Positions 35,542 to 48,900 of a stretch of DNA of 64,000 nt are shown piece by piece. The notes under the pieces are model-generated. The model did not search any database, had not been told where the DNA came from, and worked only from the letters and a program-made list of their open reading frames with translations. Each line of letters opens with the position of its first letter. Within the stretch, counting starts at the first letter, position 1. The translations under genes were made by a program, and so were the position numbers. Source of the stretch: Adineta steineri (Eukaryota > Rotifera > Eurotatoria > Adinetida > Adinetidae). The stretch is from NCBI GenBank assembly GCA_905250115.1, contig CAJNOI010000089.1, positions 95,561 to 159,560 of the forward strand. Reading direction: 5' to 3'.

Positions 35542-36380
35542 ATGATTTTTCTTTTGTAAATAAAACTAACGATGATTTTTATTTTGATCAATGGACGTAT
35601 TGATACTTAAAGTGAGAAAATGATACATTAGTACAAGAAAAACAAATTGTACTATAATATAACATTAAAGAGAGAATAAAATATATTTGTGTGTAATTTG
35701 ATATACTAATGGGTGAAAATCGTATCAATCATTAATGATGACGTACATACATTACATCGTCATTTTTTCAATCTATAAAGTATCGAATATCTCCTATATA
35801 TATATATGATATACGATAATCTATAAAACTTGATTTCTTAATATCAGTCAAGATAGAACAGTTGATCATTCTCTCATGGGAATTTATAGAAATATATCTA
35901 ATTCATTTCTTCTATTATCAATGATTAAACTTTTTTGAAATTTTTGATAATACTTGCTGATTTTATGATGCGGAAAAATGCGTCATTCAGTCCTTATGAT
36001 GTCATCATGAATAACAAGAATCTCGACATCTTTCATTTAATTACACATTGATCATATTCCAGTTTAGATATAATTGCATTTATAACCTGCGGACATTACT
36101 CCTACTGTTTTTGCAAATTAATTAGAACTGTAATATAATCTTAATGTTTTTGTTTCTTTACTTTGTATATTAAAGAAGTATCTGATGTTACTCAATAACA
36201 AATTAATCTCATTTTATTTATTTTTTAAATCATGATGTGATTTATAAATAAATCTAATGTTTGAAATAATTATAAAAAGAAAGAAGAAAGAATAAAATCG
36301 GTTATAAACTATGATCGTGTGTGTAGTGATGCGTATAAGATACATATTACGCGATTTTTTATTGTCAATCGCGTGTAAAC
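35542..36380. other. Spacer
   Basis: 3' flank of TSG101 and promoter of the next gene. AT-rich, nothing else seen. Confidence 0.5.
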
Positions 36381-37120
36381 ATGGTAGACCAAGTCAAACA
36401 CGAAAAGCAAAGTACAAACATACCTTTTATAGATGATAATAAAACTGAATCTAGTAAAGTAAGTAATCGAAAATATTTCGATTTTTTTTCTAAACTTCTT
36501 TTATTTATAATCTAAATTAAAAGAAAGTAGCAGCTAAAAAAAATGGTTCATCTGATAAATTTTTGGCATCAAAAAATTCTTTTTCGAAAGCACCACCAAC
36601 TGATAATCTTTATTTTAAATTTGATGATCCGCATTTAACTAAGGAAGAAGAAGATCGTTTACAATTATCATTCAAACAAGGAGTTGAAAAACAAGCAAAA
36701 GAAGTTGAAAAAAGTGCTGAAAACAAACCAGTATGTGAAATATTTGAATTTGATGAAAAAATGACATTAAATGAAAATATTCCTGGAGTAAATATGGGTT
36801 TTCTCGATCGATTATTTCATCAAATAACTCGACCACCACCTTCGGAATCCGATTATTTAAGTGATGATGTATTTGTAGAAACTGAAGACGATGATATAAA
36901 CATAAAAACTGTAACTAATAGTAATACAAATGTTGGTCATAGTAAATCAAAACGTGAAGGTTCATTTATGGAACATATTCGATTATTTTTTACTGATTTA
37001 AATGAAGAAACTGAGGTTATTCGTGGTGTTATTGACGAAGATACTTTATTTAATCGACGAAGCCGTAAAGCAAAACAAATTCATCCATCAATGCAATATA
37101 ATCAAATAACATCTCTGTAA
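36381..37120 (+). CDS. Hypothetical acidic soluble protein
   Basis: Two exons, 36381-36458 and 36524-37120, 224 aa. No signal peptide or membrane helix. A conserved-looking core has LYFKFDDPHLTKEEEDRLQ, MGFLDRLFHQITRPPPSES and SFMEHIRLFFTDLNEETEV. Otherwise charged and low in hydrophobics, probably partly disordered. Family not recognised. Confidence 0.65.
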
Positions 37121-37630
37121 CTTTTCTTTTTTTATATAAATTTAGATTGATATTATTAAATTTTATTATCATTTTTATATGCATGTTATTCTCCACATCT
37201 TATTTGTTTATAAAGAATACGCTTTATTTATATAGAGGTCAACATGAATTGCTAATGTTCTCTCTTTCTTTCTACTAATTAATATGCATGCACTTACAAT
37301 ATGTTTAGATTAGTCAGAATTAGAAGGGTAATAAACTATTATATTACAATTTGTAAAAGAAATATTTTTGTTAATTATGGGTCATGCATCAATAGATATT
37401 CATTAATATTATAGAAGAGTGGGTAGATGTGGGTGCTGTGTTTATTCTATCAACGCCCACACTTGCATCCACATTTTTCTCGTTCTTCGTTTTTTACTGT
37501 TGATTGCATTTTTAGTAATGTTTATTCACATAACCCGACTAAAAATAAGTTTCGAAAATGAAATATTATCTTATAAATAATTTTAATCTAAAAAAATTTA
37601 TTTCTCTTTGAATATAATCTGTATATAAAA
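37121..37630. other. Spacer between convergent genes, with a TGTGGG hairpin
   Basis: 3' flanks of two convergent genes. The hairpin element at 37419-37474 is the only structure. Confidence 0.5.
37419..37474. mobile_element. TGTGGG-ended hairpin element, copy (degenerate)
   Basis: GTGGGTAGATGTGGGTG at the left, CGCCCACACTTGCATCCACAT at the right. The inner CTATCAACG reads CGTTGATAG on the other strand, matching the core of the other copies. Confidence 0.5.
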
Positions 37631-39168
37631 TTAAAGATAAGTATAATATGAAATAGGTGTTGATCGACTACTACTATTTGTTGTAAGAGTATTTGAATTC
37701 TGTTCTTTTTGTAAATCAGTTTGAAGAATATCATAAGCTATTTCCGATATTGTTGCTATTTTATTTTCTGATCTTGTTGATGAACGAATTGATCGTCGTG
37801 CAAGTAATTGTATTTGTGTATCAAATGTTAAATGCCAACTAAAATAATGTGTTCGTCTTATTAACCATAAACTATGTCCAATTGCTGATAGAATAATGAG
37901 AAAACAAAAAATCGTTATTAATGATAAAACCCATCCAAGATTTTTTTGATTTGTAAAAGAAAATGATTTTTTTGTAGTTATTTCTTCATCGAATATAATT
38001 GTTGTTGATTCATATATTAAATCTTGTTGACTACTTTGAAATTCTTCATTTGTTGTTAATGTATTCATAAAACCAGAACCTTCACTACTTAATGTCATGA
38101 AATCATCATCTAAAGTTGATCGACGACCAATAGAATTTGAAGAAGGTGTTGGAACTAGTTTATATGAATATGTTACAAATTAATTTTTTAATTTTAAATA
38201 TCTACCTGGACGATATTTTGGACAAGATCCTTTCCAATCAATATTTAAATTTGATAAATAAAGTGTATCTAATTTTGGATTACGAAATAAAACTCGTGTT
38301 TCAATTGATAACTAAAATTTATTTAAAAAATAATCAAAAAATAAATCAATAGAATTCTATTCGTCATACATTTTTTATTTTTGATCTTAATGAATGTTCA
38401 ATACGTAAAGTTTTATTAGTTAATTGAATTTTTTGTAAAGTATTATCTTGTGCTTTATCTTCTACAATCCATAATTGACCAACTTAAATACAAATATTAT
38501 ATCAATTTGAAAGCAAAAAAAATCTAATCATTAATATTTTACCTGGTTGACCACGAATTCGTAAAGTAAATGAAAGACAACCACTAGTATTAGATGATAA
38601 TGTACTATTATATTTTAATATAGCAGAACACATTTGACGAACACATCGAGGTTCAGATGTTAAAGTATATGCTGCACCATTCCATAATGAATCTATTAAA
38701 TAGATTTAGAAAAGTTTAAAACAATAATTCAATGAATTTATTTACTCGGTATAGATTTCCAAATTAAATTCGATCGATAAGAATCTTTTCTTTGACTTTG
38801 ATTAACATTGAACCATTGTTCGTCTATGATTAGATTTGTTTGTTCTGATGATGTCATAAAATCAAAATCATTTGTTGATGAAAAAGAAATTGTATCTGAT
38901 GAAATCGTATTAGATGGAATAGTTGATGAATCTGTTTGATTAATATCAAATTGATTTGTTGTTTCTAAAAATGTTGTTCTTTCATTTCTTATTTGAGTTA
39001 TTAAATTTAACTCATTTGTTATTGATGAACTTTCATTTAATATTAATTCATCATCTATATATTGTGCTGAATTAAAAGAAATATATATATATTTGTTTTA
39101 ATACTCAAATCTATTTTCTTTTTATTACCTTGAACAGTAAATAAAATGGAAAAAATGATGATCTTCAT
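37631..39168 (-). CDS. Type I membrane protein, unknown, with a frame break before the last exon
   Basis: Exons: 39168-39129 (signal peptide MKIIIFSILFTV), 39066-38746, 38692-38543, 38482-38370, 38311-38206, then 38155 to the stop at 37631. The ectodomain is Ser/Thr/Asn-rich, then has RCVRQMC, GCLSFTLRIRGQPVGQLW and SCPKYRP, somewhat like a MAM domain (C-L-x-F-x-x-x-x-x-G then G-x-L). The last exon has a strong helix (LGWVLSLITIFCFLIILSAIG) and a Ser-rich cytoplasmic tail. With the obvious acceptor at 38156 the frame entering the last exon ends in a stop near 38091, whereas the transmembrane part is in another frame. A single base in the AAAA run at 38099-38103, or use of a weak acceptor at 38080, would explain it. 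Identity unknown. Confidence 0.55.
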
Positions 39169-39397
39169 TCTTCTTTTCTTTTAGGTAGTGTTCACCTTTT
39201 TCATTCTTTTTTTCGACACATAGAGTACTCATTAGAACAATTGTTTCAATCAATTTGTTTGTTTCTAAGACAAAGAATGACCTTGTTTAAAAGAAGAAAC
39301 ACATGTTATACAATACATATTTTAAGAAAAAAAAGAAGAAGAAGAAGAAGATACTGATAGAGACGAAAAAAAAAAGAAATGTTTTGTCTTGTATTAT

Positions 39398-39823
39398 TTA
39401 TGGACTCCATTCAAGTAAACCAACACCTTGTCCATCGAGAAATGAATTAGTTAAAATTCGAATCCAATCAACAAGCCACCATATACCAATACCACCAAGA
39501 GTTAATAATTTAAAAACTCCAGCTACAATATAACCTGCATTACCAACACTTAAATAAAACCAATCAGCACCTAAACCACCAAGAAAAAATGAAAGTAGAA
39601 ATGCGGCTAATTTTGATCTTTGTTGATAAGTACATTGATTAGATCCATCTCGTGCTAATGACCAACCACGATTGCATATACATAGAGCAGGAGTTGTATT
39701 TGTATTACAGATTCCTTGACCACAATCAGTAGATGTTGTACAGGGAGTTAATGCTCGGGATGTTATATTTTGAGCTGTTGTTATCGAAATAATAAATGTA
39801 AAAAATATAACGATTGATATCAT
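39398..39823 (-). CDS. TM2-domain protein
   Basis: 141 aa, one exon. Signal peptide to about residue 17 (MISIVIFFTFIISITTA). An EGF-like Cys cluster (CTTSTDCGQGIC, CICNRGW) precedes the TM2 domain: SKLAAFLLSFFLGGLGADWF, then GVFKLLTLGGIGIWWLVDWI. TM2 domains are two helices joined by a short loop with a DRF-like motif, here GADWF. TM2D proteins in animals are linked to Notch signalling and endolysosome function, but assignment to TM2D1, 2 or 3 is not possible. A pyrimidine-rich acceptor (TTTTTTTTTCGTCTCTATCAG) follows within 50 nt of the stop, see findings. Confidence 0.85.
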   Translation of the reverse strand: MISIVIFFTFIISITTAQNITSRALTPCTTSTDCGQGICNTNTTPALCICNRGWSLARDGSNQCTYQQRSKLAAFLLSFFLGGLGADWFYLSVGNAGYIVAGVFKLLTLGGIGIWWLVDWIRILTNSFLDGQGVGLLEWSP

Positions 39824-40932
39824 TATTTATAAAAAAAAAGCTTCGTTCTTGTCGTCTTTATCTGTTAGAAATGAAAAATGATCATTTTGATTGACTATAC
39901 AATATATTTTTCATTTACTTGAACAAATATATTTTCGTTTGGTAAATATTTGTATTTATTACATTTGAAAGACAAGCTCTAATCAAATAATAGAATTTAA
40001 TTTCTTTTTCATTTATTCTTCTAGACTATATTCGATTCATTACATTAACAAAATAAAAATAAATATTAATTTAATCGAAATAAAAGAACAACAGTTTCAT
40101 GTTAAACTTGAAAGATAATATCATTTACTTCTTGACTTTTAATTTGTTAACGAGAGAGAGAGAGAAAAAAAAGAGAAGGACCTTGAATAATCAAGTCAAT
40201 TGAACAATTAATTGTATACAGATGAAAATAAATCTTCGTTGTTATAATTAAATTTTATTTTTGTTTTCAACTAATATTTATCAGACAGATGAAAAATAAC
40301 AATAAATTTAATCAATACCTAGAACTTTCGACACTTCCAAGAGTCATCGACAGTAGTCGTAGCAAGTGATGCTGTTGTTAGTAATACTAATGAAAACATA
40401 GAATTTTCTGAAACTATTTAATCGTGACATTTATTATACATCAGAATATCACTAAGATTTTTCTCTTAGATCGTTTTCAATATTTAAATTAACTAAGAAA
40501 TCTTTGTAATCAAAGGTATCTTCGATACCATATGAATCAAATCGAGGAGAATTAGAATATCCATCTGCCCATTTTTTTTGTTTAGACGTTCACAATAATG
40601 AAAATATACAAAACTAATTTATAAAATTATAAATTCAGCGAAACGGATTGAAATAAAATATTCAAACTAGCATGATTATGATACTTGAAGACGCATTATT
40701 TTCTGTGATGAAAATTAATTTCGAATAACAGACAACTGTATCAGATGTATTGCAGAACAAGAATACGAAAAAAAACTTCACCTATTTTGATCAATAGAAT
40801 GATTGTTATCAGTTATTTAAAAGTATTATAAGTAAAAATTTGTTTGAGAAACGATAATGAATATTTTCAAGAAAGCAGAAATCTAATTGCTTTATTTGTA
40901 TATAAAAACTGAAGAAGAAAAGTTTGTTTTTA
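39824..40932. other. Spacer
   Basis: Promoter side of the TM2 gene and 3' flank of CFAP90. Holds (GA)n near 40152. Nothing coding. Confidence 0.5.
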
Positions 40933-41479
40933 TTATATTTTAATAGGTTTTTGATCTACACCATTATTACGATAAAATTCATTTTTAACATGTGCAATTC
41001 GAATATGAGATCGATCATTGAGATCAAGTGGACGATTATGTCGACGACCATATATAGATGACGATCGAGTTGGATAAGATTTTTCTTGTTCCTATATATG
41101 ATGAAAAAGAAAATATTTCTTTATCATTCATAGAAATAATTAATCAGACTTCTTTTGGTTGATTTAATCCAATAAATTTTGAATGTTGTCGATCATCACG
41201 ATGTGCTTTTGGATTAAAAGTATAGTCTATGTGAAAGATTTGATCATAGATTGATGATGGTTTTGTCTAATAGAAATATAATTTTTAATTTCTAATTACT
41301 GAACTATCTATTTATCTATATACTTGTTTAGTTGAATTAAAACAATTTCTTTCTTTAGGTTGTAATCGTCGAGTAGGCGGGACAAATGCAGTTGCTGATA
41401 ATTCACAGGTATATCCATGTAAATCGAATGTATTATATGGTGTTTCGACATGAATATGTTGGGTTGGTTTCGAAGACAT
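40933..41479 (-). CDS. CFAP90: Cilia- and flagella-associated protein 90 (C5orf49) homologue
   Basis: Three exons: 41479-41324, 41266-41150, 41091-40933; 143 aa. The start is the ATG at 41479 (MSSKPTQHIHVETPYNTFD); upstream codons in the frame begin only with GTG. The conserved part reads IYDQIFHIDYTFNPKAHRDD, then RQHSKFIGL, SSSIYGRRHNRPLDLNDRSH and HVKNEFYRNNGV. From memory this follows vertebrate C5orf49 (HRDDREHAKSRGL, SSSEYGRRINKPI, HVKTEFYRKN), a microtubule inner protein of ciliary doublets. Such a gene fits an animal with abundant motile cilia. The match is by eye only. Confidence 0.7.
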
Positions 41480-42553
41480 TTTGAAAATAATTTTCAATCT
41501 TGTTTTTTTACCTTTGATCTTTGATAAAGCGTTGCTTAGAAACGACACCTATGATGAAGAAAATAAATACATCTTAGGGTTTCTTATATACTACACCAAT
41601 ATATGTTTATTAAGAGCAAAAGATAGAATAATAACGATTAAATTTTAATAGCATTCATTTTAGTTTATTTAAGCTTTAAATAATTTTCTGTATGGATTTA
41701 AATAACTTATTATTTGATTTTTAATTACTTAGTTGTCATATTGCGCAATCTTTACCTTTTCCACTCGACACCTCAGTGAATCATTTATTATCGCAGTCTA
41801 GTAATTATTTAGAAATAGAGAAAAGTTTGTAATTTAGTAAGTAAAAATTAATTCCATTCGAGCATTACGAAAATGATGATGAACAACAAATACTTTCCTA
41901 ATGTAATCATACATGAATTCATATAATCACACTAATGTTGTACAACTATTCGTATTGTATTGTTCTTATGTAGTGAACCAATGGTGGATATAGGATTTTT
42001 ATAATAGGGAAGGATTTCGATCGAAAATCGTATTATTACCCCAATTAGACATATCATCTACTGATCTTCTATTACAGAAAAAATGGCAACGAAATATGAA
42101 ATCTATCTATGCTAACTTCACGTACTGTTTCTAAAATGACGAGAATCATGTGTTAATCTATTATGAGAAATCAATTCATTATATTTTATTATAAAATGTA
42201 ATCTTTCGTCGTTACTGATCCTTTATCAATTAAAGAGCGATTATAATACATGTATATTGAAATCAATAGAATAATTAAAAAATGATTGATTCTAGTTTCA
42301 CAACTATTGTTGTAAAAATCCTTATACATGAAGAGTGCATATATATTCTTAGAAACATTGTCATTCTAACACTGTTAATTAAGATATCTATTTGATTCAA
42401 TATTTATTTATTTTAATAAAGTGCGAGTTTCACAAAAATTGTTAATTTCTATGCCTATATAAAATACAGAAGAGAAATTTTTCTACTAGAATGTAAACGA
42501 TTAATTTAATGTAGAATGAATATTTTATTTAATCACAAAAGTAAGACATGTCT
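41480..42553. other. Spacer
   Basis: Promoter side of CFAP90 and 3' flank of Kish-B. AT-rich, no structure recognised. Confidence 0.5.
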
Positions 42554-42890
42554 TTATCGTAAAAATGCGAGCCAAAAAGCCATAATAGCACATGAGATTG
42601 CAACAAAAAGTGACAGACGAGTACCAATAATCGACGCTAAAATACATGAAAAAAGAATGAAATAAATCAAATTGAATCAAATAAAAACCTTTATAAAAGA
42701 TTCCAGCAAATCCTTTCTTTTCTGAAAAAAACCATTCGCGAAATTTTGGTACACGACGCATATAACCACATGTACAAATTGTTAATAAAACGAATACAAT
42801 TATACCATCAAATGAATATGCTAAATATCGAAAAAAAGAACTCTTAAAATATATTTATTGTTTTCTATTTTGAAATTTACCGTTAACCAT
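42554..42890 (-). CDS. TMEM167B: Kish-B / TMEM167B, early secretory pathway protein
   Basis: Three exons: 42890-42881 (only ATGGTTAACG), 42820 to about 42690, and about 42638-42554. The product is about 74 aa with two helices: [20 protein letters not shown], then [10 protein letters not shown] joining [20 protein letters not shown]. This follows Kish-B ([39 protein letters not shown] as I remember it) rather than Kish-A. Kish proteins are needed for constitutive secretion at the Golgi. It starts 62 nt downstream of the NBAS stop on the same strand and probably belongs to the same operon. Confidence 0.88.
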
Positions 42891-42952
42891 TTTTCGTATA
42901 TTCTTATGTTTTTAGAAAAGATTTTATCTGAAAAAGAAAAAAAGATGTTTAT
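42891..42952 (-). promoter_or_regulatory. Intercistronic region with poly(A) signal and candidate spliced-leader acceptor
   Basis: On the minus strand the NBAS TAA is followed at once by AATAAATAAAC and then TTTTTTTCTTTTTCAG ending at 42928, 24 nt after the stop. The next 37 nt are the Kish-B 5'UTR. No matching donor exists nearby, so trans-splicing is the natural reading. Confidence 0.55.
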
Positions 42953-45900
42953 TTATTTATTTATAAAATACTTTTGTAACGTGTCAACAATAAGACCAAA
43001 TGATATAAATGATGCATAATTTTCCTTATGAATAAATAATTGAGCAACTTGAAAAAGTAATTCTTCATTATCTTCTAATTGATATAAAAGTTTAGTTTTT
43101 TCTTCATTTGAAAGATTTTCATTCAGATAATAATTAAATAACGAAGGATTGATTGTTAATAAATCACCAACACGATTTCTTTCAATTGACATTGATAAAA
43201 ATTTTTTATCAAAATTTAATTCAGACTAAATATTAAAAACAAAAGAATATTTTCTTAAGAAATTAAAAAAGAAAAATATACGGGAGATCGAAAGAGTAAA
43301 TCGGTTAATGATGATATTGGATGTATCAACCATAATTTATATGCATAAGATGTCAGATCTTTTGAATTATATAAATATTGTATTAATGAATTCATGTCCT
43401 AAAATAAATTTAAATGAAAAAATATCAAAAATGATATAATTTATAATCTTCACATATGAAAGTATACAAAATAGAGAAATATCTATGTTTACATTCAGAT
43501 TTCCATAGGAATAAGATGAACAGCTGCGATATTCAGAGATTTCCAGATTTCGTCAACTAGCACTTTCGCCAATACACCTTGCGGAATGTCACCAATTAGC
43601 GAAAGCCCAGTGCACGCACGCCAACATACTTATAGGAAATTCATCAGTCATTATGTGATTATATATGTATAAAAATAGCTCCTAGTAACTATATTTAGGG
43701 GCTTCAGCTATAATATGCATATTCGGATAATATTAGGTGAATTTGCCACATGCATTTTACACTTGTGTTGTTCTATAACAGTTGGCGAAAATCCACTGGA
43801 CTTATGCCAAATCGCGCCTGAACTTTCGCCAATGGCGAAGAGACAGTAAGCCTTATATTTCATGTGATTCTCTATGAATACTATAGATGTTATTATTTCA
43901 TACTTCTCCATCAAATTGAATAATATTTTCAGTTAAAATTCTTTCCCAATCATTATTTTTTTCGATCATTATTAAAATTAATTCATTTTTTAATGTTAAT
44001 CCATGAGATCTAAAAATAATAAAATAGAAAATTTAATTTAATATATAATAGAAAGAAAGTAATCGAACCCTTTCATTGTCTGTATCTGTTCTTTTGACCA
44101 AGTATTATTAAGAATTTGAATAAGAGATTCAAAATGAATATTTCGTTTTGCTTGTAAAAGATATTTTTGAAAAATTTTACAACGATTTTCATCAGTTTCA
44201 ATATCTTCTTTTTTTAACTAAAAAATTAATTTTATTAAGAAAAATTTAAACAAATATTTCTTAATATATTACCTCAGTAAATGAATCAAATGATGATAAT
44301 AAAGTTGATAAACGATATTGTTCAAAGAGTAAAAGATCATCTGATTGAAGGCCTTGTTTATCAAACATCTAATTTAACAAGTAAAAAATTGTCACATAAA
44401 GAATATCTAAGCAAAAAATCCTAGAGAAGCTTTTAAATATTCATATTATACATGTACTTAGCCCATACTTATACGAAGTAATTCGACTCAAGATACTTTG
44501 ACATTCCTAACATTATGTGAGGTAACTTACTTTATCGAGTTTATCAATTAATTTGAATCGAACACGTCGATCGATTATATCCGAACGACACATTTGTTGT
44601 AAACATAAAAATAATTCTTTTTCATCAATTTCATCCAACGATATACTTTCCAATAAATTATTTAATATCAAATGACTATTTTCATCTCCAGATCTACAAT
44701 AAAAAATAAAAAATAACTAATTATTCATTCAAAAATTAATTTTACTTGATCATATGACTAATTTTCTCAATAGTGAGTTGTAAAACTCTTGGAATTGAAA
44801 TATCATTAAATAAATTATTTTTTAAATAAATAATTAAATTAAATTGTCCATGTTTACTTAATATATGTGATAAAATTTCCTCTAATTCTTCAATATGATC
44901 ACATTGATCTAATTGATTCAATTCATTTTCTGAATAATCTGATAAAAGTTTAAATAACATTTGTAAACGTAATAAACGTTGATTTAATATTTCTTCTAAC
45001 GTTTTCCATTGTTGATCTTCTTTCGAAAGAATTAATTTTATAGAAAATTCAATAATTTCAATTCGTTTATTAATTGGAAGAATATTTGATGAGATTAATT
45101 CATTGAGAAGTTTTTGAAAATCTTCAAATGATGTTATTCGATTTAATAAATCAAATATTAATAATGATAACGAATTATATCGTAAATAATATGAATAAAC
45201 CCAACTTGATGTAACAATCAATGAAGATGAAACTTTAACTTGATCAAGAGCTAAACCAAGATTAATTATATTTGAATCATTAGCATATTTTTCAATAAAT
45301 AATTCTGGTGATGAAAGAAATAATTTATAATCAAAATCTAAATAAACAAAAATATTAAAGTTTTTTAAAATACACAAATTATTTGTTAAGTTCCTGGTAT
45401 AGTCTGATCATTTTTTTACTCTACATTAATAGCTATTTCAAGAGAGGAAATCGGATTGTGGTTCCGGACGTACTCTAGAGCGTATCATTTGGCTTGTATC
45501 GAAGTGCATTGAGTGTGGCCTTAGATGTCGATGGAAAGTGTAATCATATCCATACCCTCAGGATGGTAACTGCCAGGCTATAGCTATGAAGGGTCCTGAC
45601 AAATTCTCATACTTCTCCGGATCCAGCAGGAATCGCTTTTTTCCCCTTGGGTTATTTCCATAGTCTAATCTATTAAATGCCATCCGATTTACTGGAAGTT
45701 TCGCATTAATTAAAGTATGTACTACAGTATTCAGAATCTTATAAAAATCTATCATTAATCTGACATAAAAGATTGGTGATCGCCTTCTTCAATCGAATTC
45801 ATCTGTCTGAAAAACGCTATCAACTAGTTCTATTCTCATGTAATACAAGTCGAATGAATCGATCGGTTATTAATATTTATTGGTCAATCATGATACTAAA

Positions 45901-48900
45901 GATATAAAACTTGCATGTCATTATTATAACGCTCCTCAGGATTTATCTTTATACTCATTATTACTTACAGATAATTAGGAAATATCCTATGACTTAAAAT
46001 TATATATATTCCCTCGTTATAAAATGTATAATTTGCAGAAAAACGAATCGAGCTAGTACCGATTCTAGTTCGAGATAATAAAATTAACTGTCACTCAAAG
46101 TTTCGTATCAATCATCTCCAAAATATTAGTATATATTTATATAAAAATAGCTTATTTAATTGTCAATCTAAGAATAATACTATTCCATGTCTAATTTGAA
46201 TTACCTTGATTAAGAATATTGGTTAATTGTTGAATAGCTTGAACATGTTTTTGTGCATGTGTTAAATCTCCTAAAATCTTTTTAATATCATAAAAAAGTT
46301 TTAAACGTTCATAATCTTTTCCATCAATAAGTGGAAAAACATGTGTATGTAATCTTTTAACTAATTCTAATTTAATTTGTCGATTTTTTTTAACTCGATC
46401 AGACATAATAAATGGTCGAATTATTTTTCGTATTTCATTTAATGATAAATTTGAATTTGTTAATAAATGTTCAATATATGAATGATGACATTCATCAATT
46501 GATATATTATATTTTATTGCTAATTGTTCACTATATTCAAACGATGGATGATCACACATAAATAAACCAAGTATTGTTAAACGACGATATTCTGAATCAG
46601 TTTTAAAACGATTTAAATCAATGGAATTATCTAATTGATTTAATATTGAATATTGTCGATCTTGTACTAAACGATTATAATTTTCATTATTTTCAATTAA
46701 TGTTTTATCGATTATAGAAGATGGTAATGCTTTAAAATTACGAGATTTCGAATTTTTCATTAATGATTGACAATAAATTGATAATTGTAATGCAAATTCA
46801 TTATCTTTTTCAATTAAAATATCATTCTAAAATTTATTAAAAACAAAAATATTATGAACTAATCAAAGTAAGTCTAGTTTTTCAATCCGAATTGAACTTA
46901 CATTTGTATTTGATGCTAAGTAAACCATAATAGACAGAGGTGTATCAATATTCACATATTTTAAGACATCTTTTTCATCTAAAATTATTGAAATTAATAT
47001 TCTGTTATTTCATTTCCTTTTTGAATACGAACCAATTGGTGGAGATTTTAATAATGGAATTTGTTTGAAATCCATCTAAATATTTTATATAAAAAAAACA
47101 AAATTAAAATCGATAAAAAAACAAACTTGTTGAGAATAATCACGATCATAAAATGAGTTTGAATAATATGAATAAGTTGATGTTATTTGGTATTCTTCCT
47201 AAAATTCAATTCTATTTTAATATTAAAAGAAAATATTTTTTTGAACATACATTTGGTATTGATTGATCTCGAATATAAGTAGATTTATTAAGAATATCAT
47301 TTAAAAGAATATCATCACAATGAAGACTAATAAATGATAATATTGATTCATTAATAAATGATGAATTTCTATTAATTAATGCCCAACAACATTTCCATGA
47401 TGGACTATAATTTTCTTCAATTAAATATGAACATAATTCCCAACACATATTCAAATCATTGATCTTTTAATTATAAAGAAAAATAAGTTTTTATGTTATA
47501 TTAAAAATATGTGTTTGTGAAAAAGTGGAATTATTTTTATGTCTTCTCTTTATCGATCGTTGTAAATCAAGATTAGTATCAAAAAACGGTCGAAACAGCT
47601 ATATAGTATTTAAACACATTTTCCCCCTCCTTATGAGTTTCTGTCGCTGAAAAAAGAAATGCTCTGTATAATGCGCACCTCATGAAAGTTTTCTAAAATC
47701 GATAAAAGGATAGTTTGTATCCGTTATAGCGAGATTCATTTTCAATAATAATCATTTCGCCGAAGCACAGTATCCACTAAGGGAAGTATCACTGTATTGG
47801 GCAAAAATTGATTTTCTTTCTTATTAGGTAACATATAACTAAAATGTTGAGCCCGAATTTAAACATGTCCGTAAAAAATTCTAAAAACTAATGCATAATA
47901 AGCTAAACCTAAATTCAATAATTTTGTTTTCATAGTCTGATACTCCAAAATAATTATTCCGAATGTTTCAATGTTGTATTTTTTTGAATTCTCGATTAAA
48001 ATAAAAAAACAATAAATTACTTTGAGACAATGTTCAGCAATATAAAGCATACATCGATCTTTTTTATTTTGTTTATTTCCTGTTTGAAGATGTAATGCTA
48101 ATGAAATTAACTGAAAATAAAACAAGAAATTCTTTTATGAAAACAGTAAAATTTATTTTTACTTTGCTCGTATTTTTATAAGCTTGTGGATTTGAATTAA
48201 GTATTGCAGGAATTATTTGCATAGGATTTGGATGACGACGAACTTGATTTACAAAATAAAAACAACTGAGTTAATAGAATAAAATTCTTTGTAAGACAAA
48301 GTTTACTTTCAAGAGGTGTTATTGAATAACGAAAAAAATCACAAATATTCTGTGATTCAATTAGATTCCGTTCATTTGTTACTAATGATTGATCATCAAT
48401 TAAATCTAAACAATGTCTAAGAAAACAAAGAGAAAACAAATATAATTCAAATTTTATTTTTTGTTTTTACTTTGCCAGAAGAATACTTTTATCTTGACTA
48501 CTTTTTGCTGAATCAATATAATCTGTTGCTGCTTGAATAATTAATGGAGTATGAGAACGCGATAGATTTGATCGAACTATATGAAAACATTCGAGACTAT
48601 CGGATTTTAATAAACTTGAAACAAATAACTAGATTAAAAGAAAAATATTAATTTTTTAAGGATTTGATACAAATAAAAATTTCTATTTTTTACATTTGAC
48701 AGTGTTTGTGATGATAAACGATGACGAGAGATTTTTTCAATATCATGATAAAGTTCATTACCAGTTGAAATATTTATTTGTTGCATTCTAAAAAAACAAA
48801 CATTTTCTAATGGAGTCATATTAGAACTTTAGGAAGTGAAAAGACAGTCAAATGTAAACTACTGTCTATTTCAAAATAAACGGCGAGTGGAGAATTTTTG

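Noticed and set aside
45558..45755. Minus-strand frame containing NNPRGKKRFLLDPEKYENLS
   Set aside because: Looks coding-like but sits alone in an enlarged NBAS intron without matching splice sites; perhaps a fragment of another element. Not enough to call.
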